DNA of 21,983 bases from JAMXLO01 sp041487355 (GTDB lineage Bacteria; Pseudomonadota; Alphaproteobacteria; Acetobacterales; Acetobacteraceae), in contig JBGPND010000073.1 of assembly GCA_041487355.1 (NCBI GenBank), positions 1 through 21,983 of the forward strand. The letters are read 5' to 3'. Below are positions 1 through 8,734 of the stretch, piece by piece (within the stretch, counting starts at the first letter, position 1; the number at the start of each line of letters is the position of its first letter). Under the pieces are notes generated by a model, which worked only from the letters and a program-made list of their open reading frames with translations, did not search any database and had not been told where the DNA came from. The position numbers and the translations under genes are program-made.

Positions 1-224
1 GTGACGAAAGACTTCGGGGGCGACGAGTGACTTTCAGGCGTTCACTCGATTGCCCTGGAAGCATGTCCCGGGGCGCTTGACCCGGGGGCGCATAAACGTC
101 TTCTCCGTGACCTTCGTGGTCCTCCCTGCTTCTCCGTGTTAAAATGCTGTCTTGCTTCCTTTGCTGGTTGTGACCGTGGGTTGCCGGCCACGCAAGGCCC
201 TGATGCCAAATGCGGTCGCCCTGG
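1..224. other. Intergenic region, no gene seen; repeat-like segment
   Basis: I find no convincing gene here. The stretch ends at the stop codon of the acyltransferase gene. A 7-bp perfect stem (CGAGTGA at 24-30, TCACTCG at 42-48) with an 11-base loop lies near the left edge. The decamer CTTCTCCGTG occurs twice, at 100-109 and 129-138, in a stretch (about 95-150) that reads like a dispersed intergenic repeat built on the words 'ctccgtg' and 'cttcgtgg'. Whether it is a genomic repeat cannot be told from one copy. Confidence 0.4.
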
Positions 225-1175
225 TCAGGCATAGGCAGGTTCCGCGGAGACGTCGGCGGCAGGTGGCGGAACCTCCACCGGCCGGTTCTGCCGCAGCTTC
301 GCCGCGCCGTCCGCCACCGTCTGCCAGACGGCATGCGACAGAGCCTTGCGGCTTGCGAAGCGTGACGGATCGAGCGGGGCATGCAGCAGGATGCTGGCGC
401 GCAGCCCGCGACGCTGGGCGAAGCGCCAGAAATGACTCGCCAAATCCATGTCGCCATACCAAGCAAAGACCGGCCGGCTGGCCCGCCCGGTGGGCAGCCC
501 GCCGAGCCGGTCGTAGACCACCGACACTGGCTGGATCAGCGGTGGATCGGCGCCCTCGACGATTGCGAAGAACGACGAACGGAACGGCAGCACACGCGAT
601 CCGTCCGAGGTGGTCCCCTCCGGAAACAGCAGCAGGTTGTCGCCGGCAGCGAGCCGTGCGCGCATCGCATCCCGCTCCCGCCCGGTCGCGCCACGCTGGC
701 GCGAGACGAAGACGGTCCGCCCAAGCCGGGCGATGGTAGCGATGAACGGCCAACGCCCCACTTCGTTCTTGGACACGAAGCAGGCGTCCAACCGCCCGCC
801 GAGCACGGGGACATCGAGCCAGGATGAATGGTTCGAGACGAATACCACCGGCCGTCCACCGGCCGTCGTGGCGAGCGACCCGATCACCCGCACCGGCAGC
901 CCGAGCAGGCGGCACACCGACGACCAGTAGAACCGGGCGAACACCACCTTCGGACGGCCGGGCAGCGTGAGGCAGACCGCCTGGATCAGCATGCAGGGCA
1001 GCGTCCACAACAGGACGCTGGTGCCGCGCCTGACCACACGCAGTCGGCGCAGCACTCCCGAGCCCTCGGCCGCCCCCGGCAGAGCGCCCGCGCCATCCCG
1101 AGAGACGCCGGTAGGGCGCGCCAGCAAAAGGCGAGCGGCACCCAGGCGACTCGGACGGCGGGAGGTTTCCCTCAT
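225..1175 (-). CDS. Lysophospholipid acyltransferase (PlsC family)
   Basis: This is a 316-residue 1-acyl-sn-glycerol-3-phosphate acyltransferase-type protein, expected to transfer an acyl chain to a lysophospholipid at the inner membrane. The HX4D catalytic motif is present as NHSSWLD (residues 115-121, His116 and Asp121). The substrate-binding FPEGT block is at 184-188. A hydrophobic stretch at about 52-70 is a probable membrane anchor. ATG at 1175 is preferred. A TTG at 1211 would add 12 residues, and neither start has a good ribosome-binding site. The arginine-rich first 50 residues are longer than usual for the family. The gene is divergent from tamA-tamB, with under 100 bp between the starts. 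Exact substrate (lysophosphatidate, ornithine lipid precursor or other) is unknown: plsC and olsA-type enzymes share these motifs. Confidence 0.9.
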   Translation of the reverse strand: MRETSRRPSRLGAARLLLARPTGVSRDGAGALPGAAEGSGVLRRLRVVRRGTSVLLWTLPCMLIQAVCLTLPGRPKVVFARFYWSSVCRLLGLPVRVIGSLATTAGGRPVVFVSNHSSWLDVPVLGGRLDACFVSKNEVGRWPFIATIARLGRTVFVSRQRGATGRERDAMRARLAAGDNLLLFPEGTTSDGSRVLPFRSSFFAIVEGADPPLIQPVSVVYDRLGGLPTGRASRPVFAWYGDMDLASHFWRFAQRRGLRASILLHAPLDPSRFASRKALSHAVWQTVADGAAKLRQNRPVEVPPPAADVSAEPAYA

Positions 1176-1261
1176 GGGAAGCCGGATAGCTCGCCGACCG
1201 TTTCCAAACAATGGCGCAAGCGTGACACTTGGCGGAACAGTGCACGGGCTACCGTCCGGGG

Positions 1262-3100
1262 ATGACTCGATTGCGCTACCCGCTGCGGACCTTCACCCTG
1301 CTGATCATCCTCGCTCTGTGGCTGGCGGGAGGGGGAGCGCTCGGGGCGGATCCGCAACCCTACAGGGTCACGCTGAAGCCCACCGGCAACAGCGCGTTGG
1401 ACCAGGCGCTGCACGACGCCTCGCAACTGGTCTCGCTGCGCGAGAATGCGCCGGCCGGCGCATTCGCCCTGGTAACGCGGGCGCGCGAGGACGCCGGCCG
1501 CTTCCAGGCCGCGCTGAACAGCTACGGCTACTACAAGGCGGGCATGACCCTCACCATTGCCGACCGGCAGCTCGACGATGCCGAACTTCTCGACCTGCTG
1601 GAACGCGCACCCGCCGATCCACCGGTCGAAGTGGTGGCGGAATTCGATCCAGGGCCGCGGTTCCACCTCGGCCGTGTCGCGATCGAGGGCGATGCGCCGC
1701 CCGATGCGCGCGACAAGCTCGACCTGGCCCCCGGTGCACCGGCCGTCGCCGCCGACGTGCTGGCGGCACAGCAACGCCTGCTGACCGCAATCCGCGAAGC
1801 GGGCCACCCGCTGGCCAAGGTCGATCTGCCGCCGGTCAGCCTGCGGCCGGCGGAAAACCTGCTGGACGTCACGTTCCACGTCACCGCGGGACCATACGCG
1901 GATATCGGGCAGATCCGCATCACCGGTCTGAACACCATGCACGAGGACTATGTCCGGCGCCGCCTGCTGTTGCGGCCGGGCCAGCGTTTCAGCCCGACAC
2001 AGATCGCGGCGGCACGCGAGGACCTGGCCTCGCTGGGCGTTTTCTCGGTGGTGCGAGTCGAGCCGGCCGATCACCTGGATCCCGACGGCACCATACCCAT
2101 CGTCATCGACGTGACCGAGCGGCCGCTCCATGCGGTCGACGTCGGCGCGGCCTACTCGACCGATCTCGGCATCAACCTCAATGCCGGGTGGCACCACCGC
2201 AACCTGTTCGGCAATGCCGAACAGCTCAATCTGACCGCCGGCATCCAGCTCGGCGGCAACGCGGTGCACAAGCCCGGCTACAATCTCGGCATTCAGTTCA
2301 TCAAGCCGGACTTCCTGGCGCGCGACCAGTCGCTCGAGATCGACCTCGGCGCGGTGAAGCAGAGCCTGGAAGCGTACGACCAGCGGGCGCTCACCCAGAA
2401 GATCGAGATCGATCGCAAGTTCCTGCCCCACTGGACGGTCGGCATCGGCCTGACCGGCGAGCAGGAGGAAATCACTCAGGAGGGCGTGAGGCGAAACTAT
2501 GAGCTGGTCGGCCTGCCGCTTTCGGCAAGGTTCGACAACACGAACAGCCTGCTCGATCCCACCGCCGGGTTCCGTGCCGCGGTCCTGCTCACGCCCACCC
2601 AGTCCTTCGGCCACTCCAGCGTGACCTTCGTCATCGCGCAGGTCTCCGGCTCCGCCTATTTCGACCTGAGCGGCGCGGGACGCAGTGTCGTGGCGTTGCG
2701 CGGACTGGTGGGCAAGGCGTACGGCGCCGACCAGTTCAGCCTACCGCCCGACCAGCGCTTCTATGCCGGCGGCTCCGGCACGGTGCGCGGCTTCCGCTAC
2801 CAGTCGATCGGACCGCATTTCCCGGACGGGAAGCCGACCGGCGGCACGGCGGTCAGCGCGGGGTCGATCGAGTTCCGCCAGCGAATTCTCGACAAGTACG
2901 GCGTCGTGGCGTTCGTCGATGCCGGCCAGGTCACCGCGAACGGCGCGCCGTTCACCAGCAACTGGCGGGTGGGTGCCGGCATCGGCGCCCGGTATTACAC
3001 CTCGATCGGCCCGATTCGGCTCGACGTCGCAATGCCGCTGAACCGGCAGCCGGGTGGCGACGCTTTCGAACTGTACATCGGGATCGGTCAGGCGTTCTGA
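1262..3100 (+). CDS. tamA: Outer-membrane assembly factor TamA (BamA/Omp85 family)
   Basis: A 612-residue Omp85-family protein that forms the outer-membrane part of the translocation and assembly module. A clear signal peptide (positively charged start, hydrophobic core about 10-25, cleavage near ALGA) is followed by POTRA-type domains to about residue 275 and then a 16-strand-type beta barrel. The Omp85 signature VRGF lies in the barrel at about nt 2785-2797, and the protein ends in a phenylalanine (IGQAF), as outer-membrane barrels do. ATG at 1262 gives a start just before the signal peptide; an in-frame TTG at 1229 would add 11 poorly fitting residues. The stop overlaps the tamB start (TGATG), so the two genes are co-translated. 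BamA itself is excluded by the three-POTRA length and the tamB partner. Confidence 0.93.
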   Translation: MTRLRYPLRTFTLLIILALWLAGGGALGADPQPYRVTLKPTGNSALDQALHDASQLVSLRENAPAGAFALVTRAREDAGRFQAALNSYGYYKAGMTLTIADRQLDDAELLDLLERAPADPPVEVVAEFDPGPRFHLGRVAIEGDAPPDARDKLDLAPGAPAVAADVLAAQQRLLTAIREAGHPLAKVDLPPVSLRPAENLLDVTFHVTAGPYADIGQIRITGLNTMHEDYVRRRLLLRPGQRFSPTQIAAAREDLASLGVFSVVRVEPADHLDPDGTIPIVIDVTERPLHAVDVGAAYSTDLGINLNAGWHHRNLFGNAEQLNLTAGIQLGGNAVHKPGYNLGIQFIKPDFLARDQSLEIDLGAVKQSLEAYDQRALTQKIEIDRKFLPHWTVGIGLTGEQEEITQEGVRRNYELVGLPLSARFDNTNSLLDPTAGFRAAVLLTPTQSFGHSSVTFVIAQVSGSAYFDLSGAGRSVVALRGLVGKAYGADQFSLPPDQRFYAGGSGTVRGFRYQSIGPHFPDGKPTGGTAVSAGSIEFRQRILDKYGVVAFVDAGQVTANGAPFTSNWRVGAGIGARYYTSIGPIRLDVAMPLNRQPGGDAFELYIGIGQAF

Positions 3101-6100
3101 TGCGCCGCACGGCGAAATGGATCGGCTGGATACTGGCGGGGCTGGTCGGCGTGCCGATCCTGCTGATCCTTGTCGTCCTGGTCGGCGCCAATACCGGCCC
3201 AGGGAGGCACGCCATCGAGCGTCTGGCGCCGAAACTGACCGGCGATACAGTCCGGCTCGCTGGCATCTCCGGCCGCTTCCCCGATGCGCCGCGCATCGCC
3301 CGGGTCGAGTTGCGCGACCCGCAGGGCGACTACGCCACGATCGAGGACTTCGCGCTCGACTGGTCGCCCGCCCAGTTGCTGCACAGACTGATCGTGATCG
3401 ATCGTCTGGCCGCCGCGCGTGTCCACGTGGCGAGGCTACCGGCCAGCTCCTCATCCAGCGGCAGCTACAGTCTGCCCGCGCCGGTCCTCCTGCGCGAACT
3501 GCGGGTGGACCGGGTGGATATCGCTGCGCCGATCGCAGGGACCCAAGCCGCGGTCGCGCTGGATGGATCGGGCACGCTGCAAACGCTGACGCAGTGGCGG
3601 GTGGCGCTCAACATTCGCCAGCTCGACGGTGCTGGCAGCTACACCCTGGAGGCCGCCATGGATGCGGCCAACCTGCACGCCACGCTGCGGGCGAGCGAGC
3701 CGGCGCATGGTGTGGTCGCCGGCATTGCGGGCCTGCCCGATCTTGGCGCGATCGATCTCGCCGCGCAGATGGATGGGCCACTTGACGCGGTCGTCACGCA
3801 TCTTGCTTTGTCCGCCGGCCCACTGCATGCCGCCGCCGACGGCACGCTCGACCTGGAGCATTCGGCGGGCGACCTCACCGTGTCAGCCAGCGCACCGGCG
3901 ATGCACCCGCGTCCGGACGTTGCCTGGCAGGCGCTGGCGCTCGATGCGCATGTGACCGGCCCGTTTGCCCAGCCGGACGCGACCGGTTGGTTGCGGATCG
4001 ACGCGCTTGCCGCCGCCGGCATGAGCGTCGACAGCATCACGGCCAGCGTGTCAGGCAATACCGGGCAGGTCCGCCTCGAGGGCGAGTTGTTCGGGCTGCA
4101 CGTTCCTGGCCCGAGCCCCGACCTGTTCTCCGGTGACCCGATTGTCATTGAGGCCGATTCGAGGTTGGACGCGCCGGATCGGCCGGTGCATGTCGTGCTG
4201 CGGCACAAGCTGTTCACAGCCGAGGCCAATGCGCGGACCGCGGGGACACAACGTCTCGATGCCACGGTGACGCTGCCGGAGCTGGCGCCGTTCGTGGCGA
4301 TGGCAAAGCTCGATCTGCAGGGCGGCCTGACGCTGGGACTGCATGCGGCGGTGGAGGGCGATGCCATCACCATCGGCGTCGACGGCACCATCGGCGTGAC
4401 GGGCGGAATACCCCAGGCACGCGCGCTGGTCGGCGACGCCGGCCGCCTAACGCTCGCCGCGACACTACGGGGCCAGGACCTGACGCTGTCGCGCCTGCAA
4501 TTCGCCGGGCGATCCGTCACGGCGTCGGCCAGCGGTTCGATCGCGGACGATCGGGTCGACCTGGCATGGTCGCTCGCCGTGACCGATCTCGCCGCGGCCG
4601 CGCCGACGCTGTCCGGCCAGCTTCAGGCGAGCGGCCATGTTGGCGGGACCACTGACAATCTCGATCTGACCGCCGATCTGACCGGCGGCGTCGCGACCCA
4701 CGGCATGTCCTCGGGTGCGCTTGCCGCGCGCATCGAGGCGCATGGCCTGCCGAGCAACGCCAATGCGCGCATCACAGCGCAGGGCTCGCTGCTGGATGCG
4801 CCGATCGACCTGGTCGTGATGCTGCAACGGCAGGATGACGGGCTGTCGGTCGACATCGAGCGGGCGAGCTGGAAGAGCGCTCATGCAGAGGGGACGCTGA
4901 GCCTGCCGACCTCGACCATGGTTCCGGCCGGCCATCTGCGTATCGCGATGGGGCGGCTCGACGAGTTGGCTCCCCTGCTCGGCCAGCCGATCGCCGGAAG
5001 CGTGAATGCCGACCTGGATGCCTCGCCGAGCAAGGCACACCTGACGCTCGATGTTCAGGGCGCCGACCTGCCAGGCACCGCCGCGGCGGCACGCATCGCT
5101 CTCACCGCCGATGTCGATCAGCCCGAGTCCCATCCTGTGGTGGATGCGCGGCTGGAGGTGGAGGGTATCAGGGCCAGGCAGCTCACCGGCTCGATGCGCC
5201 TGCTGGTCAAGGGACCGGCCGATGCGCTGGCGATCAAACTATCCGCGACGTCACCCGATGTGTCGGGTGCCGCGGCGCGGCTCGACGGCTCCGCCGTCCT
5301 GAATGCAGGAACGCGCATGCTCGGCGTCTCGACGCTGCAAGCCGACTGGCGGCAACAGAGCCTCCGCCTGCTGGCGCCGGTGCGTTTCGGCTTCGCCGAC
5401 GGGGTGACGATTGACCGGATGCGCCTCGGCCTGCGCCAGGCGGTGCTGGAGGTGTCTGGGCATATCGGTGCGGCGCTCGATCTCACGGCTTCGCTGCGCA
5501 ACCTGCCCGCCGACCTGGCTGCCGCGGTCTCGCCTGCGTACTCCGCGGACGGCACGTTGCAGGCGGATGCCCGCATCACCGGGTCGGCGGCCAGACCAAC
5601 CGGCAAGGTGAAACTGGCCGCCACTGGCCTGCGTGCCCGCCTCGGTCCAGGGCGCGCGATGCCGCCGGCCAGCGTCACCGCCGATGCCACCCTGAACGGG
5701 ACGGAGGCGCAGGTCGACGCGCAGATCGGCGCAGGTTCGTCGCGTCTCAGGCTTGCCGGACGCGTGCCGCTCGCCGCGACCGGCGGCCTGGAGCTGCGCG
5801 CCAGCGGCACGCTCGATCTTGCCATGGCCAATCCGCTGCTCGCCGCCGGCGGACGGCGCGTCCGGGGTCAACTGACCCTGGACACCACGATCGCCGGCAC
5901 CGCCGCCGCTCCGCGTGTGACAGGCACGGCGCAGCTTGCGGGGGGTGAGGTGCAGGATTTCCCGGCCGGGCTCCACATCACCGACATCGCCGCGCGGCTG
6001 CAGGGCAATGGCGAAACGCTGCGGATCACGCAGTTCAGCGCCAAGGCCGGGCTCGGCACGCTTGGCGGCGGCGGCAGTATCGGCGTTCTCTCGCCAAGCC

Positions 6101-7095
6101 TGCCGCTCGACCTCACGCTGACCGCGCGCAATGCGAGGCCGTTGTCCAGCGACCTGATCAGCGCGGCACTCGACGCGGATTTGACGATCCGTGGCGAAGC
6201 GCTTGGCCAGATGACCGTCGCCGGCAATCTGCGGGTGCTCCGCGCGGACCTGCGTGTACCGGAGCGGCTGCCGTCCAGCATCGCCGTCCTGCCGGTGCGC
6301 GTGGCGGGTGCCAAACCCCAGCCACCACCGGCCCCGGCCACAGTGTCGGTGGTAACGCTGAACCTGACGCTCGATGCGCCACGGCAGGTCTTCGTCCGCG
6401 GCCGTGGCGTGGACGCCGAGTTTGGCGGATCGATGAAGGTGGGCGGCACCGCGACGCAGCCACGCGCCGACGGCGGCTTGCACCTGCGGCGGGGCGTCCT
6501 CAACCTTGCCGGACGCACGCTCGACTTCACCGAGGGTGAGATCACGTTCAATGGCGGCAGCATCACCGATCCGGCGCTGCATCTGGTGGCCAGCAACACG
6601 AATGGCAGCGTCACCGCGACCCTCACGGTCGGCGGCACGGCGCATGATCCGAAGATCACGCTGACCAGCGTGCCCGACCTGCCGCAGGACGAGGTGCTGG
6701 CGCAGCTGCTGTTCGGCCGCGGCGTCGGCTCGCTGGGACCTTTCGAGATCGCCGGGATCGCCGCCGGCCTGGCGACCCTCACCGGAACCGGCGGATCAGG
6801 CATCGGCGATCCACTCGACAAGGTGCGCCAGGGCCTCGGTCTGGATCGGCTGGCGGTGGGGACCGGCAGCAAGGGGAGTCCGACATTGGAGGCTGGCCGC
6901 TACCTCGCGCCCGGTGTCTACCTCGGCGCCAAGCAGAGTGCGTCCGGCGCCGGCACGCAGGCCAGCGTGCAGATCGACATCGCCAAAGGGCTGAAGCTGG
7001 AAGGCACCGCCGGCACCGGCGGTGCGTCCGCGGTCGGCGCGGCCGGTGCGTCGAACGGCCCGAGCGTGGGGCTGACCTACCAATTCGAGTATTGA
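3100..7095 (+). CDS. tamB: Translocation and assembly module protein TamB
   Basis: A 1331-residue AsmA-like/TamB protein. One N-terminal membrane helix (about residues 8-30) anchors it in the inner membrane. The remainder is a long run of repetitive beta-strand sequence rich in Ala, Gly, Leu, Asp and Thr, the pattern of the hydrophobic-groove beta-taco that spans the periplasm. The C-terminal TamB domain (DUF490) is recognisable from about nt 6400. It includes a 'PDLPQDEVLAQLLFGR' block and a terminal amphipathic segment ending LTYQFEY, which docks to TamA. Length is close to the E. coli protein (about 1250). The family is known for autotransporter/barrel assembly and, with YhdP and YdbH, for phospholipid transfer to the outer membrane. 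It starts on the A of the tamA TGA, so expression is coupled to tamA. Confidence 0.93.
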   Translation: MRRTAKWIGWILAGLVGVPILLILVVLVGANTGPGRHAIERLAPKLTGDTVRLAGISGRFPDAPRIARVELRDPQGDYATIEDFALDWSPAQLLHRLIVIDRLAAARVHVARLPASSSSSGSYSLPAPVLLRELRVDRVDIAAPIAGTQAAVALDGSGTLQTLTQWRVALNIRQLDGAGSYTLEAAMDAANLHATLRASEPAHGVVAGIAGLPDLGAIDLAAQMDGPLDAVVTHLALSAGPLHAAADGTLDLEHSAGDLTVSASAPAMHPRPDVAWQALALDAHVTGPFAQPDATGWLRIDALAAAGMSVDSITASVSGNTGQVRLEGELFGLHVPGPSPDLFSGDPIVIEADSRLDAPDRPVHVVLRHKLFTAEANARTAGTQRLDATVTLPELAPFVAMAKLDLQGGLTLGLHAAVEGDAITIGVDGTIGVTGGIPQARALVGDAGRLTLAATLRGQDLTLSRLQFAGRSVTASASGSIADDRVDLAWSLAVTDLAAAAPTLSGQLQASGHVGGTTDNLDLTADLTGGVATHGMSSGALAARIEAHGLPSNANARITAQGSLLDAPIDLVVMLQRQDDGLSVDIERASWKSAHAEGTLSLPTSTMVPAGHLRIAMGRLDELAPLLGQPIAGSVNADLDASPSKAHLTLDVQGADLPGTAAAARIALTADVDQPESHPVVDARLEVEGIRARQLTGSMRLLVKGPADALAIKLSATSPDVSGAAARLDGSAVLNAGTRMLGVSTLQADWRQQSLRLLAPVRFGFADGVTIDRMRLGLRQAVLEVSGHIGAALDLTASLRNLPADLAAAVSPAYSADGTLQADARITGSAARPTGKVKLAATGLRARLGPGRAMPPASVTADATLNGTEAQVDAQIGAGSSRLRLAGRVPLAATGGLELRASGTLDLAMANPLLAAGGRRVRGQLTLDTTIAGTAAAPRVTGTAQLAGGEVQDFPAGLHITDIAARLQGNGETLRITQFSAKAGLGTLGGGGSIGVLSPSLPLDLTLTARNARPLSSDLISAALDADLTIRGEALGQMTVAGNLRVLRADLRVPERLPSSIAVLPVRVAGAKPQPPPAPATVSVVTLNLTLDAPRQVFVRGRGVDAEFGGSMKVGGTATQPRADGGLHLRRGVLNLAGRTLDFTEGEITFNGGSITDPALHLVASNTNGSVTATLTVGGTAHDPKITLTSVPDLPQDEVLAQLLFGRGVGSLGPFEIAGIAAGLATLTGTGGSGIGDPLDKVRQGLGLDRLAVGTGSKGSPTLEAGRYLAPGVYLGAKQSASGAGTQASVQIDIAKGLKLEGTAGTGGASAVGAAGASNGPSVGLTYQFEY

Positions 7096-7170
7096 GCCCG
7101 CCCCAGGCTGGTCGCTACTATGCGGGTGAGGCGACGAAGCCTACGGCAATCTGCGGACAAGAAGGGCGAG

Positions 7171-7965
7171 ATGCAGTCAATCGAGGCAATGCTTCGGACG
7201 GTGCCCGGCTTTGCCCAGTTGGCAAGCCCGGTGCTGGAGCATGTCGCCTCGATGGGTGGCATTGCCGAAGTACGCCAGGGGGAGGTCCTGTTCCGCGAAG
7301 GCGCCATGCCGGAGTCGCTCTATGTACTGCTCAAGGGTCGCGTGAGCCTGACCGGAACGTCGGCCGATGCATCGAGCACGGTGATCGATATCCTGGGGCC
7401 TGCCAGCAGCTTCGTCCTGGCCAATGTGCTCGCCGATGAGCCGTATCTGATGGGCGCGGAGGTCGTCGCGACCTCGTTGCTGATCAGGATAGCCGCGGCG
7501 CCGATGCGCGCCCTTGTCGCCGCGCAGCCGGCTGCCGCCATGGCGATGATCCGCGCCATGTCAGCGGAACTTGGCAGCATGACGCGCCAGGTGGTCGACC
7601 TGAAGGTGCGCGTCGCAGCGCAGCGTCTTGGCACCTACCTGCTGAGCCTGGTCAGCGAACCGACGGCCACGCAGGCCGATTTCCGACTGCCGGTGACCAA
7701 GGGTCTGCTGGCCCCCTGGCTCGGCTGCCGCGCCGAGAACCTGTCGCGCGCCTTCATGGCGTTGCGCACATATGGCGTGGAGACGCATGGCTCCCGCGTC
7801 CTGCTGCACGATGTCTCCCGCCTGAGGGCCTATGCCGGAGCATGCGGCCCGGTGCCGCCCGGCGGCGACGCGATCTCGCAGGCGGATGCCGCCGGGCGAC
7901 CGCCGGTCGAGAAAATCTTTGGCGACGCATTCAGGCTACGATCCAAGCGACCGCGCGAAACCTGA
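7171..7965 (+). CDS. Crp/Fnr-superfamily transcriptional regulator
   Basis: A 264-residue regulator with a cyclic-nucleotide-binding-like beta roll (about 10-110), a long dimerisation helix (about 115-155) and a winged helix-turn-helix (about 177-215, core LLAPWLGCRAENLSRAFMAL). The N-terminal cysteines that hold a 4Fe-4S cluster in FNR are missing, and the cAMP phosphate-binding FGE...R-S-A motif of CRP is replaced by FVLANVLADEPY. It is closest in feel to the DNR/NnrR-type branch, so the effector may be haem/NO or something else; this is inference. ATG at 7171 is chosen because AAGAAGGGCG lies just upstream. An ATG at 7120 adds 17 residues but has no ribosome-binding site. A 40-residue tail follows the wing. 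It lies upstream of, and probably in one unit with, two small membrane protein genes. Confidence 0.88.
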   Translation: MQSIEAMLRTVPGFAQLASPVLEHVASMGGIAEVRQGEVLFREGAMPESLYVLLKGRVSLTGTSADASSTVIDILGPASSFVLANVLADEPYLMGAEVVATSLLIRIAAAPMRALVAAQPAAAMAMIRAMSAELGSMTRQVVDLKVRVAAQRLGTYLLSLVSEPTATQADFRLPVTKGLLAPWLGCRAENLSRAFMALRTYGVETHGSRVLLHDVSRLRAYAGACGPVPPGGDAISQADAAGRPPVEKIFGDAFRLRSKRPRET

Positions 7966-8052
7966 TCGATCGTGATGGCCTTGCCGGTGATCGAGCCACA
8001 CCCTCCACGGTCCTTGCCTGGATACCCGCTCGCGCAGACAGGCGAGACGTAG

Positions 8053-8334
8053 ATGGGCATCGCATTCAGCGGATCGAAGCTCGAGGTGATCATCTACCTG
8101 CTGTGCGTGATCACCAGCCTGCTGTGTGCCTATCTGCTGGCGCGCGCCTACCGGCGGGGAAGAACGAAGCTGCTGGTGTGGAGTTCGCTCTGCTTCGCGT
8201 TGCTGGCGCTCAACAACCTGGTGGTGGCGGCCGATGTTCTGCTGCTGCCGGATATCGATCTCACCGTTTTGCGGCTTCTCACTTCCCTGTCTGCCGCAAG
8301 CGTGCTGCTGTACGGCTTCATCTGGGAAGCGTAG
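8053..8334 (+). CDS. Small three-helix membrane protein (DUF5985-like), first of pair
   Basis: A 93-residue integral membrane protein of unknown function. Three hydrophobic segments are visible at about 11-30, 39-63 and 68-90, with a short basic loop (ARAYRRGRTK) after the first, so that loop is probably cytoplasmic. A central FALLALNN motif is shared with the next gene's FWLLALNQ. I believe this is the DUF5985 family, but I cannot search to confirm. It starts 87 bp after the Crp/Fnr-like regulator. No ribosome-binding site is strong; ATG at 8053 has only a GGCGAGACG stretch upstream. Its stop TAG overlaps the GTG start of the second member, which argues for coupled translation and a joint complex. 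Confidence 0.75.
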   Translation: MGIAFSGSKLEVIIYLLCVITSLLCAYLLARAYRRGRTKLLVWSSLCFALLALNNLVVAADVLLLPDIDLTVLRLLTSLSAASVLLYGFIWEA

Positions 8335-8615
8335 TGAACGATCCGGTCGTGAACACGTTCGTGTCGGGGATGGTCACCGCCGGCTTCCTGGCGGCTGGAC
8401 TGTTTTTCGCGCGATTCTGGTCGCGCAGCCGGGACTTTCTGTTCCTGGCATTCACCGCAGCGTTCTGGCTGCTGGCGTTGAATCAGGCGCTGGTCGTGCT
8501 GGTGCCGGAGCCGAACGGCGGGCAGAGCTGGTTCTATCTGCTGCGCGTGGCTGCCTTCCTGCTGATCGCCGCAGCCATCGTCCGCAAGAACGCCGGTGGA
8601 CCCGGGGAGGATTAG
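8334..8615 (+). CDS. Small three-helix membrane protein (DUF5985-like), second of pair
   Basis: A second 93-residue membrane protein, read from a GTG at 8334 that shares its G with the stop codon of the preceding gene (TAGTG). The frame is open further upstream, but that part is antisense-like sequence and the overlap decides the start. Hydrophobic segments lie at about 8-25, 34-56 and 65-84, and a basic loop (RFWSRSRD) follows the first. It resembles its neighbour in length, helix order, the central (F/W)xLLALN motif and a later LLR block, so the two probably arose by duplication and may form a heteromer. The C-terminus is short and charged (RKNAGGPGED). Function is unknown; being downstream of a Crp/Fnr-type regulator suggests a respiratory, redox or stress link, which is inference. 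Confidence 0.72.
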   Translation: MNDPVVNTFVSGMVTAGFLAAGLFFARFWSRSRDFLFLAFTAAFWLLALNQALVVLVPEPNGGQSWFYLLRVAAFLLIAAAIVRKNAGGPGED

Positions 8616-8647
8616 GGACATTCAGCGTGGTTGGAAGCTTGCCGGAA

Positions 8648-8722
8648 TGATGGGTTTCGCTCTGCTCAACCCATCCTACGCACGCAGCCTGTTGGATGGG
8701 TTGAGCGCAGCGATACCCATCA
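8648..8722. repeat. Inverted repeat / REP-like doublet
   Basis: Two 29-base arms (8648-8676 and 8694-8722) are reverse complements at 27 of 29 positions, separated by 17 bases. Each arm can itself form a small hairpin (GATGGGT pairs with ACCCATC). The word GATGGGTTGAGCGCAGCGA is, from memory, a common intergenic element in proteobacterial genomes. It lies between the convergent small membrane protein gene and gshB, and may end transcription from both sides; there is no T-run. Confidence 0.8.
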
Positions 8723-8734
8723 CGACGGGCTGCC

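Noticed and set aside
967..2502. A long + strand open frame of 511 codons overlapping plsC and tamA
   Set aside because: It is in another frame of tamA, is arginine/proline-rich, and has no domain signature.
1172..2614. A long open frame (about 480 residues) on the - strand inside tamA
   Set aside because: It is opposite to a clear TamA gene and its protein is rich in Arg, Gln and His with no recognisable motif. GC-rich codon bias makes such shadow frames common.
5251..6645. A 464-codon - strand frame inside tamB
   Set aside because: It is a shadow of the DUF490-containing TamB frame; composition is Arg/Gly/Gln-rich and non-protein-like.
7842..8333. Upstream extension of the second small membrane protein frame
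   Set aside because: The region is in another frame of the regulator and of the first small membrane protein; the GTG at 8334 overlapping the stop is the natural start.
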